Origin: Bacteroidales bacterium UBA6377
Lineage (GTDB): Bacteria; Bacteroidota; Bacteroidia; Bacteroidales; UBA932
Assembly: GCA_002438805.1 (NCBI GenBank)
Contig: DJQV01000022.1
Span: 35,283-99,282, forward strand
Length of the DNA: 64,000 nucleotides
Direction of reading: 5' to 3'
The translations under genes were made by a program, and so were the position numbers. The notes under the pieces are model-generated. The model was not told the DNA's origin. It searched no databases and saw only the letters and a program-made list of their open reading frames with translations. Every line of letters begins with the position of its first letter. The first letter of the stretch is position 1. Below, one piece after another: positions 23,895-31,793 of the stretch.

Positions 23895-23925
23895 GCAAAA
23901 ATAGATTATTTTTTTCATTATTCAA
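23895..23925 (-). promoter_or_regulatory. promoter of the HU gene
   Basis: On the minus strand TTTG (23925-23922) and TATTTTTG (23902-23895) are separated by 19 bp, a full consensus match. Leader length is about 40 nt. Confidence 0.75.
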
Positions 23926-23926
23926 A

Positions 23927-23954
23927 ATTGTTCTGTCAGAAGTTGTTAATTTTG
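23927..23954 (+). promoter_or_regulatory. promoter of the lon gene
   Basis: TAATTTTG at 23947-23954 matches TAnnTTTG, with TTG 17 bp upstream at 23927-23929. It is arranged back to back with the HU promoter. Confidence 0.55.
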
Positions 23955-23969
23955 CAGTGGCACGGAGAT

Positions 23970-24021
23970 TGACAAATATGTCAGTCCGGTTTTTGCCGAT
24001 ACAAACACTGACAAATTGACA
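23970..24021 (+). promoter_or_regulatory. paired TGACA motifs in the lon leader
   Basis: TGACAAATATGTCA (23970-23983, inverted repeat of TGACA) and TGACAAATTGACA (24009-24021, direct repeat of TGACA) lie between the lon promoter and its ATG. Their placement just after the start site suggests an operator for a stress regulator. The regulator is not known. Confidence 0.4.
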
Positions 24022-24026
24022 GAATT

Positions 24027-26429
24027 ATGAGACAAGATAAAAAAATCACCCTCCCGTCCGGAGCGGAAGTAAGCATCATACCTGTACTTCAGGGCGAGGG
24101 AGCAATGAAGTTTGACGAGACGGAACTGCCTGATGTGCTGCCGATTCTGGCATTGCGCAATGCGGTGCTGTTCCCGGGTGCGATATACCCTGTCACGATA
24201 GGACGCGAGAAGTCCATAAAACTCATCCAAGATGCCGAGAAGGAAGGGTTCTTCATCGGTGCCGTACCTCAGGAGGACGTGATGGTGGAGGAGCCGCAGG
24301 AAGAGGATCTTTTCCGCTACGGCTCGGTGTGCAAGATCATCAAGACTCTGGAGATGCCGGACGGCACCATCACAGCCATCCTTCAGGCTTTCAAGCGCTT
24401 GGGGCTGGATGCGGTGCTCGGATACGAGCCTTACATCACCGCCAAGGTTCACTATCTTGACGATGTGCTCAAGGAGGACAACCACAGCACTGACATAAAG
24501 GCAATCGGAGAGGCGCTCAAGGACAAGGCCATCAGCATCCTCCGCTCTTCCAACCTCGGCACGCGCGAGACCATCGGCGCCGTCAAGGCCATCGATGACT
24601 TCCGTTTTCTGGTGAACTTCATAGCCACCACTATAGAAGTGGAGAATTTCGAGACCAAGATGGGCCTGCTGGAGTATGATGATGTCAAGGTCCGCGGGCT
24701 CAAGCTCCTCTCCATGCTCAACGTGCAGATCGAGTTGATGAAGATCAAGCAGGAGATCAACCAGAAAGTCAAGAGCGAGATGGACCAGCAGCAGAGGGAA
24801 TACTACCTCAACAACCAGCTGCGCACCATCCAGGAAGAGTTGGGAATGGACGATGCCGAAGAGTTCGACCGCTTCCGCGAAAAAGCCGCCAAGAAGAACT
24901 GGCCTGACGAGATCGCCGAAGTCTTCAACAAGGAGCTCGCGAAACTCGAGAAATACAACCCGTCCTCACCTGACTACAGCGTGCAGTACAACTATCTGGA
25001 GTTCATGCTCCAGCTGCCGTGGGGAGAGATGAGCAAGGACAACCTTGACCTTAACCATGCCCAGAAAGTGCTCGACCACGACCACTACGGGCTTGACACA
25101 GTCAAGGACAGGATCATCGAATACCTTGCCGTCCTCAAGCTCAAGGGAAACATGAAATCCCCTATCCTCTGCCTCTACGGCCCTCCGGGAGTCGGCAAGA
25201 CCTCGCTCGGAAAGTCCGTGGCGAAGGCTCTCGGGCGCAAATACGTCCGCATAGCCCTCGGAGGCATGCATGATGAAGCCGAGATCAGAGGTCACCGCAA
25301 GACTTATGTGGGAGCCCTTCCGGGCCGTATCCTCAACGGCATCGCCCGCGCAGGCACCTCCAACCCGGTGATCGTGCTCGATGAGATAGACAAGCTCAGC
25401 TCCGACTTCAAAGGCGATCCGTCATCAGCCCTGCTGGAGGCGCTCGACCCGGAGCAGAATGGGGCGTTCCACGACAACTATCTGGATCTGGACTACGACT
25501 TGAGCAACGTGCTCTTCATCACCACGGCCAACAGCATCTCCCCTATCCAGCCCGCCCTTCTCGACCGTATGGAGGTGATCAACGTCACCGGCTACCTCGC
25601 AGAGGAGAAGATGGAGATAGCCAAGAAGTTCCTCGTCCCGAAGCAGCTCGAGGAGCACGGCATCGCCAAGGGCACACTGAAAATCGACAAGGCCGCCCTC
25701 GCGGAGATCATCGACCAGTACACCCACGAATCTGGAGTGCGCGGTCTCGAGAAGCAGATCGCAAAGATCGCCCGTGTCAGCGCCAAGAAGATAGCGCTCG
25801 GGGAGGACTGCCCGAAGGTCATCAAGAAGGATATGCTCAAGGAGTATCTCGGGCTGCCTGTAGCCTTCCACGACAAGCAGAAAGGCAACGAGGCCCCGGG
25901 AGTGGTCACCGGACTCGCATGGACCCAGATGGGAGGAGAGATCCTTTTCGTGGAGAGTTCCGTATCCAACGGCAAGGGAGTGATGACCATGACCGGAAAC
26001 CTGGGCGACGTCATGAAGGAGTCAGCCACCATCGCATACCAATATATAAAGGCTCATCCGGAGATGGCAAAGATGACTTCAGAGGAGTTCGCCTCCAAGG
26101 ACATCCATGTCCATGTGCCGGAAGGCGCCACCCCTAAGGACGGCCCTTCAGCCGGTATCACCATGGTGAGCTCAATGGTCTCAGCCCTCAGGGGACAGGC
26201 CGTGATGTCGGGTCTCGCGATGACAGGAGAGATGACCCTCCGCGGAAGAGTCCTGCCTGTGGGCGGCATCAAGGAGAAGATCCTCGCCGCCAAGAGGGCC
26301 GGAGTACACACCATCGTCATATCCGAGGACAACCGCAAGGACATCGAGGACATCAAGCCGGTATACATCGACGGCCTGACTTTCCACTACGTCCAGAACA
26401 TTAAGGACGTGATCGACTTCATCTTCTAA
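24027..26429 (+). CDS. lon: ATP-dependent protease Lon
   Basis: The 800-residue protein has the full Lon architecture: N-terminal substrate-binding domain (about 35-235, LPILALRNAVLFPGAIYPV), a helical linker, the AAA+ module with Walker A GPPGVGKTSLGKS (Lys391), Walker B VIVLDEIDKL and sensor residues, and the C-terminal serine protease domain with KDGPSAGIT (Ser708) and a Lys about 43 residues later. It degrades misfolded and regulatory proteins in the cytoplasm as a hexamer. The gene is alone on its strand; paired TGACA motifs precede it. Confidence 0.98.
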   Translation: MRQDKKITLPSGAEVSIIPVLQGEGAMKFDETELPDVLPILALRNAVLFPGAIYPVTIGREKSIKLIQDAEKEGFFIGAVPQEDVMVEEPQEEDLFRYGSVCKIIKTLEMPDGTITAILQAFKRLGLDAVLGYEPYITAKVHYLDDVLKEDNHSTDIKAIGEALKDKAISILRSSNLGTRETIGAVKAIDDFRFLVNFIATTIEVENFETKMGLLEYDDVKVRGLKLLSMLNVQIELMKIKQEINQKVKSEMDQQQREYYLNNQLRTIQEELGMDDAEEFDRFREKAAKKNWPDEIAEVFNKELAKLEKYNPSSPDYSVQYNYLEFMLQLPWGEMSKDNLDLNHAQKVLDHDHYGLDTVKDRIIEYLAVLKLKGNMKSPILCLYGPPGVGKTSLGKSVAKALGRKYVRIALGGMHDEAEIRGHRKTYVGALPGRILNGIARAGTSNPVIVLDEIDKLSSDFKGDPSSALLEALDPEQNGAFHDNYLDLDYDLSNVLFITTANSISPIQPALLDRMEVINVTGYLAEEKMEIAKKFLVPKQLEEHGIAKGTLKIDKAALAEIIDQYTHESGVRGLEKQIAKIARVSAKKIALGEDCPKVIKKDMLKEYLGLPVAFHDKQKGNEAPGVVTGLAWTQMGGEILFVESSVSNGKGVMTMTGNLGDVMKESATIAYQYIKAHPEMAKMTSEEFASKDIHVHVPEGATPKDGPSAGITMVSSMVSALRGQAVMSGLAMTGEMTLRGRVLPVGGIKEKILAAKRAGVHTIVISEDNRKDIEDIKPVYIDGLTFHYVQNIKDVIDFIF

Positions 26430-26431
26430 GA

Positions 26432-26674
26432 CTAGAAGAGGGTCGGATGGTTCTCTTCGAGGCCCTTGAGGACACGCTCCATGAGGGCCGCCCTCACAAG
26501 GGCAGAGCGTGAAGAGACCTTGAAGCGTCTGCAATATTCATCGATTGCCGCAAGTTCCTGCTCATTGAAGAGTATGGACTTGCGGTATTTGCGTTTCAGG
26601 GAGTCCTTCTGACGGTCCAGGTAAGACGGGTCGATGGAAGAGAACTTATTTTTCTTTCTGCTTTTCCTTGCCAT
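26432..26674 (-). CDS. small basic protein with ribbon-helix-helix-like C-terminus
   Basis: The 80-residue protein begins with a Lys/Arg-rich stretch (MARKSRKKNKFSSID) and continues with SILFNEQELAAIDEYCRRFK and SSRSALVRAALMERVLKGLE, a strand-helix-helix order typical of ribbon-helix-helix DNA-binding proteins. Its start overlaps the end of the upstream thioredoxin-like gene by 29 bp and it ends two bases from the lon stop on the other strand. It is the last gene of the thiamine/coaD operon. Target unknown. Confidence 0.7.
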   Translation of the reverse strand: MARKSRKKNKFSSIDPSYLDRQKDSLKRKYRKSILFNEQELAAIDEYCRRFKVSSRSALVRAALMERVLKGLEENHPTLF

Positions 26675-27473
26675 CTGTTATACTTATATAGTGGATGATT
26701 TCCTGCAGATTGGCGACCTCCAGCCTCCTGCCGAGTATCTCCCCGTCCTTCCACACGACAAACATCCTCGGCGTGCCCGTGACCCCATAGTATTTCTGAT
26801 AGTCAGAGTCCATCTCCGGATCCCACAGATGGTGGAGTTTGATTTTCCGCCCGGGTATCTTGAAATTCCTTCGGAACGCCCTCCAGGCCTTCTTGTCTGT
26901 ACCGGTATAGACGGCATAGAAATTCATAGGGAAGTCCACCTGCGCAAGAACCGACGGGAGCACCTGAGCTTCAAGCCGGCATTTGGCGCAGGAGGTGTCA
27001 TAAAAGAAAAGCACCGCCACCTTGCCCTCCGCCGGCACTGTCTCGCTTCCACCATGAGGCTTGAGAAGCCTGACCTTCGGGGCCGTCATCCCGATGAGGG
27101 ACGAGCGGTTGAAGTCGGCGAATATCTGGGCGTCCATAAGTTCGATGTCCGTCCCCGTATGCACAAGATGGGTCGCGAGCCAGGTGTCATAGATATGGAT
27201 GGCCACAGCCTCCTCCCCCATCAGACGGGAATGGCGGTAGTGGTCGAAAATGCGGAGAGTGACATGCTGTCTGGTCAGGGAGTCCTGACAGGTGGAGATG
27301 AGATGATCGAATTCGGCGTTCTTCACCTCTATGCTCTCCCTCTCAAGCGAAGTGTAGAACTGGGTCAACAGGCTGTCAAGTCCCGCATAGCGCTCTAAAT
27401 CAAGAGTATCCGTCTGCGCGGCAAGGACAAGCGCGGACAGCATCGAGGCAAGACAAAGGAGAAGCCGTCTCAT
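26646..27473 (-). CDS. secreted thioredoxin-like protein (DUF5106 type)
   Basis: The 275-residue protein has a signal peptide (MRRLLLCLASMLSALVLAAQ), a helical N-terminal region of about 120 residues as in DUF5106 proteins, and a C-terminal thioredoxin fold with VAVLFFYDTSCAKCRLE: the CxxC pair CAKC is the likely redox site. The cis-Pro segment is GVTGTPRMFVVW. A role as periplasmic thiol-disulfide or peroxiredoxin-like protein is inferred. Its start overlaps the coaD stop by four bases. Confidence 0.82.
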   Translation of the reverse strand: MRRLLLCLASMLSALVLAAQTDTLDLERYAGLDSLLTQFYTSLERESIEVKNAEFDHLISTCQDSLTRQHVTLRIFDHYRHSRLMGEEAVAIHIYDTWLATHLVHTGTDIELMDAQIFADFNRSSLIGMTAPKVRLLKPHGGSETVPAEGKVAVLFFYDTSCAKCRLEAQVLPSVLAQVDFPMNFYAVYTGTDKKAWRAFRRNFKIPGRKIKLHHLWDPEMDSDYQKYYGVTGTPRMFVVWKDGEILGRRLEVANLQEIIHYISITDGKEKQKEK

Positions 27474-27943
27474 ATTCCGACATCAGGCAGTTTGACCCAC
27501 GGCTCCATGAACAGTGACGTGTCACCGTGGTGACGGAGTATGTCACGCACAGCAGAAGAGGATATGTGCGCGAACTCCTGGGCTGTAGGGATGATGATGG
27601 TCTCTATCTCGGGGGCCAGACGGCGGTTGGCGTCGGCTATGGCCCTCTCGTTCTCGAAGTCAAGCATGTTGCGCACTCCCCTGACGATATGGCGGATGCC
27701 GAGTTCGCGGCAGATGTCCACCGTGAGCCCGTCATACTGCATGATATCCACATTGTTCAGCCCGCGGACAGTCTGTCGGATTATGTCCTGCTTCTGCTCG
27801 CCGGTGAAAAAACCCCTCTTGTCCTGATTGATGCCGACGGCTACGGTCACCTCGTCAAACATCGTGAGCGCCCTGCGCAGGATGTTGAGATGCCCGGAAG
27901 TGAAAGGGTCGAAAGACCCAGGAAACAAAGCCTTGACTTTCAT
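27470..27943 (-). CDS. coaD: phosphopantetheine adenylyltransferase
   Basis: The 157-residue enzyme starts at ATG 27943 (MKVKALFPGSFDPFTSGH), three codons inside the longest frame. GSFDPFTSGH is the nucleotidyl-transferase HxGH-type motif and ISSSAVRDI the C-terminal ISSTxVR-like motif. CoaD transfers AMP from ATP to 4'-phosphopantetheine, the fourth step of coenzyme A synthesis. It lies 11 bp after the PnuC-type transporter gene and four bases overlap the thioredoxin-like gene, so it should be transcribed from the TPP-riboswitch operon unless an internal promoter exists. Confidence 0.96.
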   Translation of the reverse strand: MKVKALFPGSFDPFTSGHLNILRRALTMFDEVTVAVGINQDKRGFFTGEQKQDIIRQTVRGLNNVDIMQYDGLTVDICRELGIRHIVRGVRNMLDFENERAIADANRRLAPEIETIIIPTAQEFAHISSSAVRDILRHHGDTSLFMEPWVKLPDVGI

Positions 27944-27954
27944 AAAAGGCAAAG

Positions 27955-28536
27955 TTATGAAATATTAAGCATTTTCCGCCACTTGATATAGCCTGCCACA
28001 GCGATAATCACATACAGCCCGTAGAGGGAGGCCTTGAACGGGATGCCCTTATAGAAATACAGGGCGCAGGTGATGACATCCACCACTATCCATATCAGCC
28101 ACTGTTCCAGATATTTGCGTGCAAGTGCCCAACACCCGACGAAACTCAGGGCGGTGGTGAGGCTGTCCGTCAGAGGGACACGGGAGTCGGTGTAGCGCAC
28201 CAGCAGAAAATATATCACCCCCCACAGGGCAAGCGTAGCCAAGGTCCAGGGCAGGATGTAGCGGCGCTCGAAGTGCGTGACCGCCCGGGGCTTGTCGTCC
28301 TTGTTCTTGAGATATTTCCAGTTGATGAAGCCGTATACGGTCATGGCGATGTAGTAGAATTCCATACCGCAGTCGGCATACAGGCCGTGCTGATAGTAGA
28401 GCACGACATCGAGGCTCTGCATCACGAAGGCCACCAGCCAAAGCCAAAGGCTCGCCTTGTATTCCAGAAGGATATAGGCGAGCCCCAGGGCTGTGGTCAG
28501 GATGTCAAGCCAATGTGTGGCGATGAAGTCCTGCAT
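27955..28536 (-). CDS. pnuT: PnuC-family vitamin transporter, probably for thiamine (PnuT)
   Basis: The 193-residue membrane protein has the PnuC fold with about seven helices and the family motif WLVAFVMQSLDVVLYYQHGLYADCGMEF-like region followed by YGFINWKY (seen as YGFINWKYLK). PnuC proteins carry nicotinamide riboside; the closely related PnuT carries thiamine. The choice of thiamine here rests on context: it lies directly behind a TonB receptor under a TPP riboswitch, the same arrangement as the Bacteroides OMthi-pnuT operon. Uptake is by facilitated diffusion followed by phosphorylation; the expected thiamine pyrophosphokinase gene is not in this window. Confidence 0.8.
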   Translation of the reverse strand: MQDFIATHWLDILTTALGLAYILLEYKASLWLWLVAFVMQSLDVVLYYQHGLYADCGMEFYYIAMTVYGFINWKYLKNKDDKPRAVTHFERRYILPWTLATLALWGVIYFLLVRYTDSRVPLTDSLTTALSFVGCWALARKYLEQWLIWIVVDVITCALYFYKGIPFKASLYGLYVIIAVAGYIKWRKMLNIS

Positions 28537-28547
28537 AAAAGCGTTTT

Positions 28548-30935
28548 TTAGAATCTGAGCGTAACGTTTCCGAGAGCCGTGAATCCGGCATTCGGGACGA
28601 AGCCCAACTGGTAATAGCGATTGTCTTCAGGATGTCCATAACGTTCAGCTATGGCCGAATAAACCCAGCCGCTCGTGGCGAAATGGCTGTTGAACACATT
28701 GTTGAGCGTCAAGCCGAGGCGCAGCTCCTTGAGAGCTCCCGTGAAGCGGAAGGTATATCCTAAGTTGATGTCAGAGCAGGTGTAAGCAGGCAGGGAGCGG
28801 TCAGCGTTGGCGGTGTTGTCAAGATACTGGCGGCCTACAAAACCCGTGTGCCATACGGCATTGAAATCCCCGAAATGGAAGTCGGCAAAGCCGTTGAGGA
28901 TGGCTGACGGGGAGAAAGCAAGGGTTGACTCATCGTAGTGGATCACACGGTATCCGTCCTCCTTGTCGTCCCAGTCCTCGACATATTCGTCGAAGTCAAG
29001 GATCCTGTTGGCGCTCAGGGCCGCGTTGCCCTCAAGGGTCAGCCAGCCCGTCACGTCCCAGGCAAGGGTGAGTTCAGCGCCGGCACGGTAAGACTTTGCG
29101 ATATTTGTCGTGAGGTTCTCGCCGATGTCGCTGACCTGTCCTGTCTGGACGAACTGGTTGCGGTAGTCCATGTAGTAGAGGTTGACCCCGGCACGCACTT
29201 TCCCGGCATTGAGCTGGTAGCCGGCCTCGTAGTCGATCAGGCTCTCGGCCACAGGGGCCGGGTAGTTGTAATTGTCAGTGAAGTTGTTGCGCTCAGGCTC
29301 GCGATGACTCAGGGCCACGGAAGCGTATGCGCGGTGGGCACCATTGGTGTAGCTCACACCACCCTTCGGGTTGAAGAAGTTGTAGTGCTTGTCCACGTCG
29401 AGCACCTGGTTGGAATAGGTTCCTTCGGCTTTGTTGTAGACAAACTTGTCGTTGAGCCCGTCAGTGCGGTAGTCCACCCTGCGGTACTGGAGGTCACCGA
29501 AGATGTCCCAGTGCTCACCGAGGTTGAGTGCAGCCTTGACGAAGGCGCTGTAGTCGCCCTTGAAAGCGTCGGAGCCGTAGTAGGTGTAGCGTCCGGAGTC
29601 ATCGAGGATGGCCGCTGCGAGAGCGTCATTGCCCACGTATGTCAGGTGTCCGAAATGGTTGGAGCGGAAGTTCTGCGCGCTCACACCGCCGATCACATCC
29701 CAGCGCTCATCGTGATAGTTGACATTGTACACTGCCCCATAGGTATGCTGGGTAAGGCCCTTCTGGCGGATGAAGTCGCTGTATTTGAGGGAACTGCCGT
29801 CAGGGTTCTTGAAAGTGAGGCCGAACTTGGAGAGCTTGTTCTGGTAGCGGAACTCGTCATAGTAGCCATAGCCGTAGGTGTAGTGGAGCGAGAGGTTCAT
29901 GTTCCAATTCTCATTCACGTTCCACACGGCGGAGAGGATGTTGTGGTTCTGCTCGAAGTTGTCGGTAGTCTTGTCCCAATATGAGCCGTCCTTGAGCTTG
30001 TAGCGGGCTGTCTGATAGTTGCCGTCCGCGTCGCGCACGAAATTTCCCTTCTCGTCCGTCACAAGATACTCGTAGAGGGAGTTGTAGCGTCCCAGACCCA
30101 CGCGGTACATGTCGGCGTAGGTGTGGATGCCCGTGGAAACTCCGTAGATGCCGTCCATCAGGGACAGGTCGTTGCTTCCGGCGGTCACACCGTTCCAGGC
30201 CTGGCCCGTGTGCTCGAAGTTCCCGAAATTGCGGTACTTGATGCTGAAGTCACGTCCGAGCCAGGTGAGTCCGGCATAGTAAGAGCCTGAACGTCCGGAG
30301 GTTCCGTGCACATATCCATCCGTTGATGTCTCATGGTAGGCAGCATCTATGATAAGGTGGTTCCAGAGAAGACCGGTGGAAGCCGTGATGCCGGTGTTGA
30401 AGGTATTGTATGAGCCGTAAGAGGCTGTGAGTTCGGCATAAGGCAGGAGAGATGCGGACATGCTCTTCATCGCCACAGTGCCGCCGAAGGCTCCGTCACC
30501 GTTGGTTGAAGTGCCCACGCCACGCTGGATCTGTACACCGTCCAGAAAGGAGGCGTAGCTGTTCATGTTAGCCCAGAAGACGCACTGGTCCTCAGGAGAG
30601 TTGAGTGGCACGCCGTCGAGTGTGACGTTGATGCGGGAGTCCCCCGCTCCGCGGATGCGCATATAGCTAGTGCCGGTGCCGACTCCGTTCTCGCTCCAGG
30701 CTATCACACCGGGAGTCCTCGCTATGAGGAACGGCAATTCCTTGCCGCTGCGGCTGAAGGACTTGAGCGAAGTCCCGCCGATATTTGCAACTGCGTAAGG
30801 CGCGTTTTCCTGCACCTTAACTCCCTTCACGACCGCCCCCTCAAGCTGTTCGACCAGGAGCGAATCTTTTGCCGTCTGCGCACCGGCCACGGAGGCCGAG
30901 AGCAGGAGCATCACAAAAAATACATTCTTTCTCAT
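28548..30935 (-). CDS. TonB-dependent outer membrane receptor, probably for thiamine
   Basis: The 795-residue protein has a signal peptide (MRKNVFFVMLLLSASVAGAQ), a plug domain (about 30-150, with RTPGVIAWSENGVGTGTSYM and the RIRGAGDSRINVTLDGVPL box) and a beta-barrel of 22 expected strands ending in an aromatic residue (GNVTLRF). There is no carboxypeptidase-like N-terminal extension and no SusD partner, so it is a vitamin/metal type receptor. The TPP riboswitch in its leader and the PnuC-family transporter downstream point to thiamine or its phosphates as ligand. Confidence 0.88.
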   Translation of the reverse strand: MRKNVFFVMLLLSASVAGAQTAKDSLLVEQLEGAVVKGVKVQENAPYAVANIGGTSLKSFSRSGKELPFLIARTPGVIAWSENGVGTGTSYMRIRGAGDSRINVTLDGVPLNSPEDQCVFWANMNSYASFLDGVQIQRGVGTSTNGDGAFGGTVAMKSMSASLLPYAELTASYGSYNTFNTGITASTGLLWNHLIIDAAYHETSTDGYVHGTSGRSGSYYAGLTWLGRDFSIKYRNFGNFEHTGQAWNGVTAGSNDLSLMDGIYGVSTGIHTYADMYRVGLGRYNSLYEYLVTDEKGNFVRDADGNYQTARYKLKDGSYWDKTTDNFEQNHNILSAVWNVNENWNMNLSLHYTYGYGYYDEFRYQNKLSKFGLTFKNPDGSSLKYSDFIRQKGLTQHTYGAVYNVNYHDERWDVIGGVSAQNFRSNHFGHLTYVGNDALAAAILDDSGRYTYYGSDAFKGDYSAFVKAALNLGEHWDIFGDLQYRRVDYRTDGLNDKFVYNKAEGTYSNQVLDVDKHYNFFNPKGGVSYTNGAHRAYASVALSHREPERNNFTDNYNYPAPVAESLIDYEAGYQLNAGKVRAGVNLYYMDYRNQFVQTGQVSDIGENLTTNIAKSYRAGAELTLAWDVTGWLTLEGNAALSANRILDFDEYVEDWDDKEDGYRVIHYDESTLAFSPSAILNGFADFHFGDFNAVWHTGFVGRQYLDNTANADRSLPAYTCSDINLGYTFRFTGALKELRLGLTLNNVFNSHFATSGWVYSAIAERYGHPEDNRYYQLGFVPNAGFTALGNVTLRF

Positions 30936-30964
30936 TAAATGTAATTATAAGTAAAACAATGTAT

Positions 30965-31048
30965 AAGGGGAGGCATTTCCCTACGCCGGCATTACCCGGA
31001 TCAGGTTATGGGTATAATCTCAGCCCCGGAAAATCCGGAGCACCCCTT
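30965..31048 (-). ncRNA. TPP riboswitch (THI element)
   Basis: Read on the minus strand, the segment contains the conserved THI-box parts in order: P1 strand AAGGGGTGC, the CTGAGAT motif, ACCTGATCCGGGTAATGCC and GGCGTAGGGAA, and the closing P1 strand CCCCTT. Thiamine pyrophosphate binding would turn off the receptor-pnuT operon. The aptamer ends 29 nt before the start codon of the receptor, in a stretch without a terminator, so control of translation start is more likely than attenuation. Confidence 0.95.
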
Positions 31049-31082
31049 AATGAATTCTAACCAAACGAAGTTTTTCCGGCGC

Positions 31083-31090
31083 CAAAGGTA
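31083..31090 (-). promoter_or_regulatory. -7 element of the TPP-riboswitch operon
   Basis: TACCTTTG on the minus strand places the start site near 31076, just upstream of the aptamer, giving a leader of about 140 nt. Confidence 0.6.
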
Positions 31091-31124
31091 GGAATATTTT
31101 CTTAAATTCGTAAAAATTTCAATA

Positions 31125-31793
31125 ATGGAAGTACAGATAGAGCGGAGCTGGAAGGAAGCCCTCGCCGGGGAATTCGAAAAACCGTATTTCGCGGCCCTCG
31201 CAGAGGAACTCCACCGGGAGAAGCAGGCCGGAGAGGTGATCTACCCTCCGGGAAAAGACATTTTCAAGGCATTCGAACTCTGTCCGCTGGACAAGGTCAA
31301 GGTCGTCATACTCGGCCAGGACCCCTACCACGGCTACGGCCAGGCCATGGGCCTTTCATTCTCCGTGCCTCAAGGAGTGCAGGCTCCCCCGTCGCTGAAA
31401 AACATCTTCAAGGAAATCGAGTCCGACCTCGGGATCACGATGTCGGGAAGCCCGGATCTGCGCCCATGGGCGGAACAGGGAGTGCTGCTGCTCAACTCAG
31501 TGCTCACGGTACGCGCCGCCCAGCCGGCATCACACAGCCGCATCGGCTGGCAGACATTCACGGACGCGGTGATAAAGCTCATCTCCGACCGCTGTGACGG
31601 AGTGGTCTTTCTCCTCTGGGGCAACTACGCCCGGAGTAAGGCGGCCCTCATCGACACCGCGCGGCACCATGTGCTCGAAGCGGCACACCCCTCACCGCTG
31701 GCGAAGGGCGCGTTTTTCGGATGCAGGCATTTCTCCAGGACCAACGGAATCCTGGTTTCAGAAGGCAAATCCCCTATAGACTGGAGGCTCTAG
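31125..31793 (+). CDS. ung: uracil-DNA glycosylase
   Basis: The 222-residue enzyme has all family-1 UDG motifs: the water-activating GQDPYHGYGQAMGLSFSV (catalytic Asp), LLLNSVLTV and the DNA-intercalation motif HPSPLA. It removes uracil from DNA in base-excision repair. The gene is alone on this strand and its stop codon overlaps the stop codon of the convergent lnt gene. Confidence 0.97.
   Translation: MEVQIERSWKEALAGEFEKPYFAALAEELHREKQAGEVIYPPGKDIFKAFELCPLDKVKVVILGQDPYHGYGQAMGLSFSVPQGVQAPPSLKNIFKEIESDLGITMSGSPDLRPWAEQGVLLLNSVLTVRAAQPASHSRIGWQTFTDAVIKLISDRCDGVVFLLWGNYARSKAALIDTARHHVLEAAHPSPLAKGAFFGCRHFSRTNGILVSEGKSPIDWRL

Noticed and set aside
23970..24021. CIRCE or HAIR operator before lon
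   Set aside because: Neither TTAGCACTC-N9-GAGTGCTAA nor CTTGAGT-N7-ACTCAAG is present.
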